A stretch of 64,000 bases of DNA from Misgurnus anguillicaudatus (GCF_027580225.2 NC_073358.2:10963001-11027000), one strand, 5' to 3'; positions 12,093-23,600 are shown, numbered from the stretch's first letter. Notes: generated from the sequence alone by a model not told the origin. Program-made: numbers and translations.

Positions 12093-12627
12093 CTTTAGTG
12101 GTTTTTTATAAGGGTAGTTATCTATCTTCTTGGGAATATATGATTGATTATATTCATAAAAAAAATATTCATTGCATTTTTGTTTCATCCAGATGTATAA
12201 GGGAGCAGGTACAGCCGTTGGTGTTGATATTATCAGCCTCTAACCGCAGAAGAAACCAACAGTGAACAGGTGCTGAACAGACAAATGTTTACTACATGTA
12301 TGACACAATAAACAACATTGTTTGAATAATGTACAGTTTTATTTAAATATACTGTACATTAGAAACTGAAATGATGGTGGCACATTGACCTCTTGTTACA
12401 CACCTTTTAAAATGTGGTATTACATGTTATTTTGTCCTATGTAACCTGATGCTTCAATGTGTGTAGTATGTGTATGAGAGCACATGTCTCTCTGTTCTTA
12501 TTTCATCACATATTTCGGCTGATCTCTCCTAAGACTCGCACCTCGATGGAAAGATTCCACAGTGGGTGTGAAATCACATGACTGAAACCTGATCATCTCT
12601 TTCACTACTCGACCCAACACACATCAT
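12093..12627 (+). promoter_or_regulatory. Presumed promoter and 5' UTR of the pre-TCR-alpha-like gene
   Basis: Lies between the hAT MITE and the leader exon. I see no convincing TATA box. E-box words CACATG occur at 12481-12486 and 12575-12580, and CATATG at 12625-12630 overlaps the start codon. E-boxes matter at mammalian Ptcra, but such hexamers are frequent by chance, so this is only a pointer. Confidence 0.3.
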
Positions 12628-12670
12628 ATGGACATGTTCCCGACCCTTCTCATCATCCTGGTTATCACAA
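12628..12670 (+). CDS. ptcra: ptcra-like exon 1: leader
   Basis: Fourteen codons plus one base, ending ATCACAA before GTAAGT. The hydrophobic core LLIILVI is short for a signal peptide but is followed by a small-residue stretch (GSGA) encoded by exon 2. ATG at 12628 was chosen as the first in-frame start; the internal ATG two codons on is the only alternative. Confidence 0.7.
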
Positions 12671-14745
12671 GTAAGTTATGGAGTTACTGGCACAATTCCC
12701 AACATCTATTACCACTTCTGATTTTGGCAGTTTCAGCTGTTCAAGCAATGGGAATTCATGCAATCATTTTGAATTTAAAGTATTCTATTTCTGCAATAAC
12801 TATAATGCAGTCAGTATGAGCAAATAATGTACAATTGTATTTGTAATATATAAATACTGCAAAAGTAAGTTGTTGGTTAATGTTAGCTAATGCAATAACT
12901 AATGTTATGGTAAAACTTTCCAATAAGGTTGTATTTGTTAACATTAGTAAATGCATTAGCAAACAGTAAGCAATAAAAGTTTATCAGCATTTATTAATCT
13001 TTGGTAATGTTAGTTAGTAATACCAATACAATTTTTCATGTTAGTTAATTGTGCATTAACTATTGTTAACAGATGCAACTTTTACATGTAATATTGCATT
13101 AATAAATGCTAAAGTTAACATGAACTAAGATTAATAATAAATGCTGTAGAAGCATTGTTAGTTCATGAGCTAATGCATTACCTAAATACAACCTTATTGG
13201 AAAGTGTTACCGTTGTTATTAATATAGATACTGTAAATATCGTTGTTATTAATATAGATACTGTAAATATGCTTTCATATAATTTCTGTTCATGGCAATG
13301 GTGCAGTCTCATTTATCATTTAAATCTTCTCATGTCCAAAGTGGGATCAGGGGCCATCCCATACGCCACTTTATCTCCGGTTCATCTTACCACTGACCAC
13401 AGAGGCTTGACCATCTTGATGTGTTTGGTCCATGACATTCGTCAAGGAGAAATGGAAGTTGCTTGGATTTCCAGCGGTACCAGAGGATTTAGTCCAGCCA
13501 GCTATAACTTACTCAAGGGGGAAGATGGCATTCAAAGTGCAATGTCAGTTATATCTGTTGCTTCAAGTGACTGGACGTCTTTTACATGCTTCGTGAGTCA
13601 TAAAGTGACCGATCAGCTCACACACAGACACTACGCTGGATTCCCTAAGGAGACTACAGGTAATCTATTCATGTGACCGGGGACCAAAAAACAGTCATAT
13701 GGGTCAATTTTTGAAATAAATAAGAATAAAATAAGCCTTCCATTGATGTATGGTTTCTTAGGATATGAAAATACTACTATGTGTTCAACTATAAAATCTG
13801 AAGGTGCAAATAAATCAAAAAAATTAGGGAAATCGCCACACATATTACTAACAATAAATACATTTTTAATATATTTACAGGTAGGAATTTTACAAAATAT
13901 CTTCATGCAACATGATCTTTACTTACTTATTTGACACATGCAATGTATTGTTGGCTATTGCTACAAATATACCTGTGCACTTATGGTCCACGGTCACAAA
14001 TAAATAGTAGGCATATTTATATACATAAATATGTACCCTATTAGTAAATGCTTTTTTATTTTAGAAATGTATGATGTAGAAATGTTTAATGAAGAAGAAA
14101 CATCTGATACGTGTTTGGACTATGAAAGCAGTTTACTTCAAGGTAATACTGTAAGCATTTTATTTATCCTACTGTATCCCATTGTTTATTCCCATGAATT
14201 AAGTCCAAATGTCTTTTGTTTTCTTTTGCAGAAGTCAAAGCAAACAGCGACTTATTGTTCGTACAAGCTCTCCGAATTCTCCTTGTGAAGATCACAATCT
14301 TCAATGTTTTGATGACAGTACAAGTCGTCATAAAGTGGTAAGCAAAAAATACAATACAAAAGTGTCATTTACTTGTCATAAACCAGCAGCAATAACCTTA
14401 ATTACTATCTAGGTTAACTAGACATAGTCCTGATATAGTCCGGCTATGAGTAACCCACTTCTATCAAAAATGAACTTTAAATTTGGTTACACACAAAATA
14501 ACTTGTGAGATGTATTTTTTAGCATAGACGTCTGTGCTGTTTTTAAACGCAAAATTGCTTGCTGGGAACCTCTTGATACACAACTCACTGTATCTGATCT
14601 ACTTCTTTACTAGAGCCCCAACAACGACGGTGTCCCAAGATCAAGTTTTGTGCAAAAACTGAAAAAAAAAACTGGACACAGTAATGCCGATTTACACCAT
14701 CGGCGGAGTCCAGACCAGTGGAATGAGAATGAATGTTGTCGATGA
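12628..14745 (+). CDS. ptcra: Pre-T-cell antigen receptor alpha-like protein (224 aa, five exons)
   Basis: Candidate surrogate alpha chain that would pair with TCR-beta and CD3 in thymocytes. Exons 12628-12670, 13342-13659, 14065-14142, 14232-14337 and 14616-14745 join in phase to 675 nt including TGA. Layout: short signal peptide (MDMFPTLLIILVIT); one Ig constant-type domain with Cys42 (MCLVHD), Trp56 and Cys97 (FTCFVSH); acidic connecting peptide with Cys137 for a possible disulfide to TCR-beta; transmembrane helix about 152-180 with Arg161 and Lys166 in LRILLVKITIFNVLMT. The spacing equals TCR-alpha (FRILLLKVAGFNLLMT) and pTalpha (LRLLLFKLLLFDLLLT). A 43-residue basic tail follows. A leader spliced directly to the C domain, with no V/J, separates it from a TCR-alpha locus. 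The alternative is a divergent TCR-alpha/delta constant relative. Family by motif; function inferred. Confidence 0.75.
12909..13211. repeat. MITE with ~40-bp inverted ends in ptcra-like intron 1
   Basis: GGTAAAACTTTCCAATAAGG at the left end and CCTTATTGGAAAGTGTTACC at the right are inverted copies. The homology continues inward (ACAA...TAAATGCATTAG / CTAATGCATTACCTAAATACAAC). It makes up much of intron 1. Confidence 0.8.
13211..13270. repeat. Tandem duplication of 30 bp
   Basis: Two identical 30-bp copies (13211-13240 and 13241-13270) starting CGTTGTTATTAATATAGATA, immediately right of the MITE and 70 bp upstream of the Ig-domain exon. Confidence 0.9.
13342..13659 (+). CDS. ptcra: ptcra-like exon 2: immunoglobulin constant-type domain
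   Basis: 318 nt, phase 1 at both ends, as is usual for Ig-domain exons. It encodes residues 15-120: an IPYATLSPV lead-in like PFPSLAPP of mammalian pTalpha, then CLVHDI, VAWISSG, a D-G turn, a V-I-S-V strand, W92 before FTCFVSH, and the domain end. The acceptor is CATGTCCAAAG at 13341; the nearby AG at 13350 is out of frame. Confidence 0.78.
13672..13999. repeat. MITE in ptcra-like intron 2
   Basis: Starts TGTGACCGGGGACC and ends GGTCCACGGTCACA, inverted copies. The interior (CAGTCATATGGGTCAATTTTT, ACAAAATATCTTCATG, CATGATCTTTACTTA) matches the copy at 57577-57975. Confidence 0.8.
14065..14142 (+). CDS. ptcra: ptcra-like exon 3: connecting peptide with cysteine
   Basis: 78 nt in phase 1, between a pyrimidine-rich acceptor (TTTTTTATTTTAG) and GTAATA. 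It encodes about 26 acidic residues with one cysteine (SDTCLDYES). In TCR-alpha and pTalpha the comparable exon supplies the cysteine that bonds to the beta chain; that role here is inferred from position. Confidence 0.72.
14232..14337 (+). CDS. ptcra: ptcra-like exon 4: transmembrane segment with Arg/Lys
   Basis: Acceptor TTTTCTTTTGCAG at 14231, donor TG|GTAAGC at 14338. The helix holds Arg161 and Lys166 five residues apart. These basic residues are known in TCR-alpha and pTalpha to contact acidic residues of CD3-delta/epsilon and the zeta dimer. If the donor is not used, TGG TAA stops translation at once, giving a tail-less form ending VIKW. Confidence 0.78.
14616..14745 (+). CDS. ptcra: ptcra-like exon 5: cytoplasmic tail
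   Basis: An open frame of 42 codons plus one base follows an ACTAGAG acceptor and ends at TGA 14743-14745. The tail is basic and polar (RSSFVQKLKKKTG, RRSPDQW, ECCR). It contains serine sites next to basic residues and a membrane-proximal cysteine formed across the junction (TG|C). Using the first AG of the AGAG pair would create TGA at the junction, so the second AG is required for a tail. This is the least certain exon. Confidence 0.55.
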
Positions 14746-14931
14746 GCGCTCATACTCTTGAGACTAACATTGTGCTGCAAGGCACAGGTGCTACAATATG
14801 TGGTGAGATCAATGTGATATCAGTTCAAAACCACATCATATACCCGGCACAATAAATGGAGTGCAATACAAGGTGCTTTTCTAGGTCAAAAATGGTTTGG
14901 ATGGCTTTGTAATGTTGTGCACAACACTCTC

Positions 14932-15240
14932 TTAAAGGGATAGTTCACCAAAAAATGAAAATTCTGTCATCATTTTTTCACCCACAAGTTGTTAAAAATC
15001 TGAGATTTTGTTGTTCTGCTTGACACAAAGGAAGATGTTTTGAGAAATGTTTGTTACCAAATTGTTTTTGAGCACCATTGACTTTCATGGTATTTTCTTT
15101 CCTACTATGGAAGTCAATGGTGCTCCTGTTTACATATATCTTCAGAGTTCAGCAGAACAAAAAAATCCATACAGGTTTATAACCTAAGGATGAGTAAATG
15201 ATGAAAGCATTTTCATTTTTGGTTGAACTGTCTCTTTAAA
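14932..15240. repeat. MITE, 'TTAAAGGGATAGTTCACC' family, full length
   Basis: TTAAAGGGATAGTTCACC at the left and GGTTGAACTGTCTCTTTAAA at the right are inverted copies, with typical interior ATGAAAATTCTGTCATCAT and GAAGTCAATGGTGC. It lies just downstream of the ptcra-like gene. Confidence 0.85.
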
Positions 15241-17593
15241 GACTCAGACAATGATTGTTTATCAAGGATTTTGTTTGAATGTGACACGAGTGCTTGAAAG
15301 AATTTCATGCAGTTATTTTTGTGACATGAATAATTTGTTGTTCTCATATTACAAATAACAATGATGTCCAATACAACCTGAAATAAACTTTGTTCACTTC
15401 AGCTGCAGGACTGTACTGGCTTGGTACCTACAGTATGGTAATTTACTATGGTACGGTGTTATGTTTTCTGTTGTGTTAAATGCTACAACTTTTTGTATTA
15501 TTCTCTGTGGTAAATTGAGAAAATTATGCAAGTAAAAAGGAAAGTTGCAAAAACTAATAAAAGACAGTAGTATTTATGTATTTTTCATTTATTGTTTTAA
15601 ATAACACATTTTTTTTTCTCTAATTTTTTTTCTTACTTTTTTAAACAGCATCCGTACAATACTAAAACACTGATGTAACAATGGTGACCCACTAGGTGGC
15701 AGTACAATCACATCTGAAAGTTTTTTCAACAGCAAGAGTATGAAGCTTTAACTTCTCTAACAAGACACTATTGTTTCATAAATAATTTAAGTATAAACAT
15801 CGAGCAGTCACGCTTCACGAAAACAATGTTCACAACCAAAGTAAAAGATATCACAAGATCAAATGTGAAATGGAAAAAAACACAGGATGAAGGCTTTCCT
15901 TTGCAGTAAATTGCACTCTTTAAAAAAATCCCACTGTACATGGTTTCGGCCCGATCAGATAATCCCGATAATCCGGCCAATCGCTGCCAATCGTGAAACT
16001 CCCAGTGTTCCAAATACAATCTATTGCAATTGTCACAGTATCGTAGCAGCTCTTCTGCACTGGCAGTAGTTGTAAATCAACAAATAAACAATGACGTCTC
16101 TACAGTAGCAAGTCGTGTTTTTCAAACGTGCACGTGTCGGCATGGGCTTCCATAGGAGGTGGACAGTTTAGCCCGGATGATTTAACTTCACCAAGTACAT
16201 ATCGCCACGATTACTGACCACATGCATTTGCTTCGAACCTTCAACAGAAATCACTGCTGATTCAGCATCATTTTAGCAAACCGCCGTTTCTCGAGCTGCA
16301 CACCTGGGTGAAGTTTCACGTAGGGCTAAAGGCGTTGTTAGGCATGACGTGAAGCGTAATATTAAAGCAAAAAAATATTAAAGCAAAAAAATTCATCAAC
16401 ACAACTTTCATGAAGTAAATCACTAAAATTCATCCTTCTGCTGGATAAAATAGTCCCTGACCGACTGTGAAGAGTAACAGAATGTTAAGGGTGATGTGCA
16501 CCGATACAGAGAATCATTGGGCGCGGGGGTCATAGCTGTGTTTTATTGTATATAAATAAACCACAGCTATTGACCAATCAAAATCAAGCACTGGAAATAA
16601 CCATTTTATAATAGCGTATAGAACATAACAATATCTACGGCTAATAAAAGCAGATGAGCTGATTGATGGCACAGTCTTGCATGACACTGACACACGTTTG
16701 ATGGTTTGAGACCATATTTTTGGCAAAAAAATCTCTAGGTCTGGTGAAACATCTGCAAGTGCGTGCCGGTCACGCTGTGTCGTATCTTTGGTCAAGGATA
16801 AAACAAGGACATAAGGGAACTTAACACTTTAAACAGAAAGTCGATATTTGTTTGGCAAAGCAACAAAGCTCTGCGTTCTGCAAGTCAGTTTGAGACATGG
16901 CCCACTTTAGCACTTACGCAACATCCATTTTCCAGTTCAATCAGTAAGATTAGAGTCACTCACTGTGATGTTAGTCTGAAAGAGGGGACTTTTATTATAA
17001 ATCATAAATAATTTGCCGACTCTAAAATGCACTCAGATGTAGGCAGATGTATCAAACTGAAAAATTATGATTGTCGTTTTTATGAATTGGACACATTCCA
17101 ATTGAATAGTTTCAGGTTCTTTTAGACTTAAGTGCACTTCGACCTGCCTGCTGTGTTTGCCTGCATTAGTCTTGGTGTTTTTGCTGTTATAACTGTTACT
17201 CAAATTTTACCATAACAGATATGTTTAACCCACACGATCCTTCTTTAAATCACACTATCACTATGCCAGTCACATTATGAAAAAATGTTTCATGCATTTC
17301 TACGGCGTAAGAAACCTACAGAAATGTACGGAGAAAAAGCACGGCGCGTACCGAGAAAATTCGCAAACAAAAATACTTAGCACGGGTTTCACGAAACACT
17401 GTTTTCTATTTGCAAAAATCAAACAAACAATAAAAATAAAGTGCTTCCAAGATTTCCTCTCCCGAGGACAAGAACATAAAACTTTCACTCACGAAAAAAA
17501 TGTACAATACTCAAAATATACAGTCTAACGAAGGTTTGTATTCCAACATTCATTTATCAGGACAGACCGGTATATACAGACTACCCTTACGAT
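15241..17593. other. Region between the ptcra-like and rgmb 3' ends
   Basis: Convergent interval. No coding exon was recognised. It contains a small foldback at about 16525-16600 (CATAGCTGTGTTTTATT / AATAAACCACAGCTATT). The long 3' UTR of rgmb probably reaches into its right part; I could not place a poly(A) site with confidence. Confidence 0.4.
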
Positions 17594-17653
17594 TTTTTAC
17601 AGTCTCGTCTTCGGCTCCTTAAGTTTTTACAGTCTCGTCTTCGGCTCCTTAAG
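17594..17653. repeat. Perfect 30-bp tandem duplication in the probable rgmb 3' UTR
   Basis: Two identical copies (17594-17623, 17624-17653) of a unit starting TTTTTACAGTCTCGTCTTCG, about 36 bp beyond the rgmb stop codon. Identity suggests a recent duplication. Confidence 0.9.
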
Positions 17654-17688
17654 TCATTTTCGTTTTTTTTTACGAAACAGTCATCGAA

Positions 17689-20600
17689 TTATAAAAGCCC
17701 GGAAAGAAGAAAGAGAACCAGCAGTGCATGTGAGAGCAATGAAAACGGCCTGTGCCCGGCAGTCGAGTTCGGAAAGATATGCCAGCGCTCCCGCTTAGGG
17801 TGCAGAATCTCCATGTCTTTCAGGGCATTGTAGGCGGCCGTGGTGAAATTCGCATCTCCTGTGGTAAGCAGGTCAAACACACAGGAATGAAAATAGATGT
17901 CTTTAACCTCCAGCTGTTCCCTGCATTTTCTGGAGGCGCTTTCAAGGGTGAAGACTCCCCTTTGGGCTTGAACCCTCGCCTGCTGCTGCTGCATGCCAGC
18001 CTGCTGGAGACCCTGCATGGGCATATGGAGATGTCCTTCCTGGTCGATGCGCTCTGACGTGGGGCAGCCATTTATGCACAGCTGCAGGTCCTGTGTTTCG
18101 TCAAAGGCCATGGCCAGCTCCTCCGGCATCCGCACGGCCAGAGTCAGGTATCGACCCTGCTGCCGTACGATGATGGTGACCCCGATGTAGGCGGCTTGGA
18201 TCTCCACGTGGCGACCCGGAGACTTCTCCATTATCCAGATGCTGCGGGTCTCGCTGTCGCCCCCGCTGATGGTCCCGTCCACGAAGGCGGCAGGAAGGTC
18301 GTCCGTTATGGCCTGGTAGACTTTCTGATCGGTGCATTCTTGGTATGGTTTGAAGATTATTGTGACCTGAACAGAAACACAGAGAGGGGAGATACATTTG
18401 ACTAAATGACTTTATTTAGCAAATTCATGTCAAATAACATTCTACGACTAGCGCCATGTAAAAAAAAGAATAAACCCATAGCAATATGAGATTAAAGTAG
18501 TACTATTTTGAGAATAAAGTCGAAGTAATACAAAAATAAAATTATAGCAACATAAGAAAATTGCAATATTTTACAAAAAACTTTTTTATGTGAATGTGTT
18601 TGGGGTTATTTGGTAGACCAAATTCGATACACACTTTATTGTGTATTGCAAGTTTATTCTCGTATTACTACAATTTTATTCTCCTAATTTTTTATTCAAA
18701 ATATAATGATTTAAATTTTGTGAAACAAGTTTATACCCAAAATATTACGTCCTTTTAATTTCATAGTGCTACGACTTCATCGTTGTAGCTTCGACTTTAT
18801 TCTCAAAATATTACAACTAAATTCTTGTATTTTTATTTGTTTTTATGCGCCACTAAAACGTCATTGTATATTTCACGGTAAGGGGCTCTATCTTACACCC
18901 GGCGCAATGCAGCGCAATGCTTGATGCAAGTGTCTTTTGCTAGTTTCCACCCTGCGCAGTTATCATTTTCACGTTTAGCGCCACATTGTTTAAATAGCAA
19001 ATGCATTTGCGCTCCCTTTTGCGCCCACAGGCATTCTGGTCTGAAAACGAGGTGTGTTCAGGCGCATTGTTGGCGCGTTGCTATTTTAAGGCAACTAAAA
19101 TAGACTACGCCATTAACCAACAAAAACCTGGTCTAAAGTCAATGACGCAATATGTTTTTTGTTATTTAAAGAGCGCATTAGTAATTTGCGCCTAAACGGG
19201 ACAACCACGCGGGTCTGCTTATCACAAACATAAATGCGCAGCAGCACAAAAACGCTTTTAAATATGAAAGATTAAAGGATTGAATGTAAAAGATTACTAT
19301 TGAGTCTCTTGGACATAAATGAGGACTAATTATGAGACGTTAGAAGGCGCAAAGAGCTGCTTCACCTGTAGCCTGGTAAGTAAATAAATGCTTTGCTTTA
19401 AACAAATGCATCTGTTTTTAAATGGTTTTCAAATGCTACCTCACGAATTTATTGTATATGATGACTCTGTACCTGTGGATATGGTGAGATGAGAAACATT
19501 TTAAGTAATGCTTAAAAAAACTCTTTGAAACGTCCAGAGAGCCGTTTGTAAATTCTTTATCTCCTGTTTGTTACAAATAAAGTATTTTTAGAGTACAAAC
19601 ATTTTCTTACATACTTGTAAATAATTTTTTTATGATATTGGATAGCCATACATTTAAAGCAATTAAAAGCCTGTTTTTTTACTACCATGACTAAAAGAAA
19701 ACGGGTTTTAAAGGTTTTAATAAAAGAATAACAATTTCAATACAAGTGAAAAATAACACAATTATTTAACATTAATCTGGGGATCTTCTTCCTCCGTTTA
19801 GTTTTTCAGATTACAAAGTCCGTCATCTAAAAAGGGATTAGACATAAATAATGCCAGCGCAACTGGCATTTAAAGGGGATGATAGCTGAGACTCTCATTG
19901 GTTTATTGCACGTTACGCCCAAAATACTCCCGTTACTCATTAAAAAAATAGGACCAACCCTTTTCGACCATGCGCTCGGCGCACAAACCATTTTTCCCGT
20001 CATTAAATTAGCAAAAGTGGACACGCCCATTTAGACGCTGCGCTGTGCGCTTTAGACAATGCGCTTAGATCGTTAAAATTGGGCCCTAAGACTAACTCAC
20101 TTCACACTGTCTCAAAGGCGTTCATTCTTATGCGATACTACATTACAAAATCTATTTTTGATATTATATGTTGATTCAATATAAGAGACATTAAAGATAA
20201 AGTGTGTCATTTCTGTGCCACTAGCATGTATGTTTTTGTATTGGTCTGCTTAAACAAACAGTGTAAAGTTTTCATATCACCGTAGCATTTATACTTTCAG
20301 TGAACTTGTTGTCATATATATTTGACGGACACGTTTATCCAAAGTAACTCAAGTTATACATTTTATCTGTACATGTAAGCCCTGGGAATCGAATCCACAA
20401 TCTAGTGTTAGTAGCAGTATGCTCTGACCTACAAAAAAAGCTTGATTGACACATAGCTTACTTATTGTTTTCTCTAGATATTAAAGTAGGAAGGTGTTCA
20501 TCTACGGTAGCTGACAACACCCAGTATTGGTTCACAAAATGAATTGATCAAATGAACAGGACCTGGAATGCATCGTAAACTGCTTTAGATTTAAACAAAC

Positions 20601-23600
20601 CTGAAGCAGCGAGCACAGAAACTGAGAATTAGTGTCTCACACATGAATACAGAAGCACAAACCTTTGCCCTGTACGTTTTAACCATAAAATCCAGCAAGC
20701 ACACCGTCCCTATGCTGTGAAACTCTAAAACTCTAAGGAGAAGTGTGGCGTTACATTAGCGCCGTATGAATAGCAGCTTTGTACACAGGACGGGGATGAA
20801 AAATGACCAGCGGTGGCCATGAGGAGAGGCGACTGAAAAGCCTTCAGTTAAGCAGCGTGTGCTAATAATTACTCGCCAGTGTTTAATACCACCATCCCAC
20901 CCTCAATGTCAGAAGGTGAAACTAGGAGTAATTAGTACTAGAGACCGAACCGGTTATAAGCTCAGGGGTTTAAATTTGACAAAGTTATCGATGACTGGAT
21001 TTTTGGACAGAGCTTTCTTATTTCAAAGGCCTTATTGCAGATCACATTAAGTTATTAATGATAAGAGAATCTTATGTCGGACAGTCAGAAGTGTTGGTCA
21101 TGAGACACGAGTTGTTTGCTTTGTTTAACCTGTGCCTGTGAATAGTTGGTCAAAGTTGAAAGTTATTGGTCTTTATCGCTCTTATCTTCTGTCTGCAGCT
21201 TTCTATACAACAATAGAGATATCACATTAAACACTTAGTGTGCATACTAGGGACAAATAAACAAAGGTTGTGAATTCGAGGTGGGGAAAACTGATCGTGA
21301 AACATGTGAGATAAATAAAAAACAATTGACAATTTTTTGGGGGGCGTATTAATTATCATTCACTACTGAAAAAACATCAAAACCAGCATAAATGGTAGCT
21401 GGTTTTAGCTGGTATAAGGTGGCAGTAGTTGATTTAAGCTGGTCCTCTCAGCCTGGCAAAGCTGGACAAGCTGGAGGGTTGGCTTGACCAGCTTAAAAAG
21501 TGACCAAAACACAGCTAAACCAGCTTGCTACAGCAGCAAAACCAAGCTGGGAGACCAACTAAAACCAGCTAACCAGCTTATGGTTATTGCCATGGGAAAT
21601 GAAAAGCTACACCATAAAAACAAGTTAAAAAATAAAACATTATAATTTTATAAGTCCTTACACTGAGTGTTTTTAACATGGATAAAACAAACAATTTGCA
21701 ATTTTACCTGTCTTGGATTAAATTATAATTTATGTTGCACGCTACGCACATGCATTAAATGGACAATAAGTAGGATTTACCCCCATCTAGTGGTGAAATT
21801 GTATTTTGCATTTAAACAAATAGTGCTCTCTAGCGCCTCGCTTTTCCGAATGCGTGTTGCAACTACGGTAGCCGTTATGTAATCATCACTGATTTCCTTG
21901 TCCGTTTCAGCTGGTTCACGTGTTCTGAATGGAAACGCGTTGGTAGGCTAGTGCTTTTTGTCCCTCTGTGCTATTATAGTTTATCAGTATTATGGAACGA
22001 CATGGAAGCCTTCTTAGACTTACCTGTTCAATGCAAGTAAAGAGAAGAAATTCTAAGCTTACAACAAAAAGTCAGATCACTAGCAGAGGTCATTTGACAC
22101 GAACAAGGACATATTTATGAATAAAGACATTGATTTTAATTCATAAAACACTTAAAATCCTACTTACTGCCCATTTAACTTATTTATTAAAAATAAACAA
22201 ATACTTGCAATAAATATTATAACAAACTAGCAACATGGAAAACTGTTGCAACTACATAATTAAATGGTCTCACCTTATTAGTTGCTGTCGCACTTGATCC
22301 ATAAACCACCGGAACGTTTGTCACCTGCACCGACAGGTAATTGTTATCAATGAGAGGCCATGCCCCTTCAACCTTACAGGTCTGAAAATGGTCTTTGAAA
22401 GTCCTAAGATGAGGGTCCCCAAACAGACCGCAAAACAGGTAAGTCGGCCGTGGGTGTTCCAGGAGCCCAACGCCCGTCCCGGGCCGCGACACTTGATGGT
22501 AGCGGCTGTGATAGTTGCACGGTTCAATAGGGTTGACGGGATTGGTGGACGACGTGGGTCCATCTTTAGAGCAGTTCCTCTGACTCATGAGGTCACTAAT
22601 GCCCAGCATGGCCGAGTGAAAGACCAGGTTGCCCCTGCAGCTTTTGGAGGTCCGCTGGGTGCAGGCCGAATAGGCTCGAAGGGCCTTGCAGAATTCGGTA
22701 TCAAAGCCATCCAGCGAAGGGTTCAGATGGGAGGTGAGCAAGACGAAGTCTGTGGTGCACTTTTGGATCCGGCACTGTGGGGTTTGGACCTGGCTCTCAC
22801 CTAAGGTATGACACAGAAGAACAAAATGGTTTATTAAACAGGCAATGAAATGCACATTATAAAGTCACAGTATGGTACACCTGTTTTTGTAAATAGATGT
22901 ATTTATTTGGTGAATAGCAGAGGTCAGGCCAGATACCTATTGTGTGACATTTTATAAAATGTTGGCATTTTATGCTTTTGCAAATTCATTACAAATTAAT
23001 CACTTTGAAAATAACTGTATTAATATATATATTTTTTGTTTAATTCACAATTTCCCTATTTTAAAATAGCCTAATGGTAATTAAACTAATACAACTATGA
23101 GATGACACTAACTATGGTAATCATTTTGTAAAAAAAATAAGTAAATAAATCAAAACTATATATTTTATCATTCAATTCGATTCAAAGTTATTTATATAGC
23201 ACTTCAGTGTATGAATAATCGTCAGTCACACGTTCAGGGCTCAACATAGAGGACTGCCCGGTGGGCAAGCATGAGAGACATTCGGGCCAGTAAAAAGTAT
23301 TGTCACTTGTCATATAAATATATTTTCATCAATCTATATCATTTAACATCTTGGAAGCAGACATTTAAGAAACAATGCAATATTTTGCATAATTTGCTTT
23401 CAGTTTACAGGTAAAGCAGAAAAGTTGGGAGCCTTTTTTCCGTTGGAACATGTCTGTTGTATACAATTATATTTGACTTTTAAATTATTATTCATAATTG
23501 TGACACTGACATTTTTTTATTGGGGCCAGTAAACATGTTGGCAGGGCAAGTGAAACCTGAACCACTGGCCCGACTGGGCCAATTGAATTTTTATTTGGGT

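Noticed and set aside
13155..13341. Extending the Ig-domain exon of the ptcra-like gene upstream to an ATG at 13155
   Set aside because: The frame would read through the MITE end and the 30-bp duplication. The phase-matched acceptor at 13341 and leader exon at 12628 explain the gene better.
17752..18405. Several overlapping plus-strand and other-frame ORFs
   Set aside because: Shadows of the last rgmb exon in GC-richer sequence.
20325..20445. Possible tRNA gene (GGGAATCGAA.CC words)
   Set aside because: Only a B-box-like piece in reverse is present, no cloverleaf could be built, and the sequence recurs at four other places as a repeat.
22388..22804. 138-codon plus-strand frame
   Set aside because: It is exactly antisense to the rgmb exon 22800-22274, which has clear homology and splice sites.
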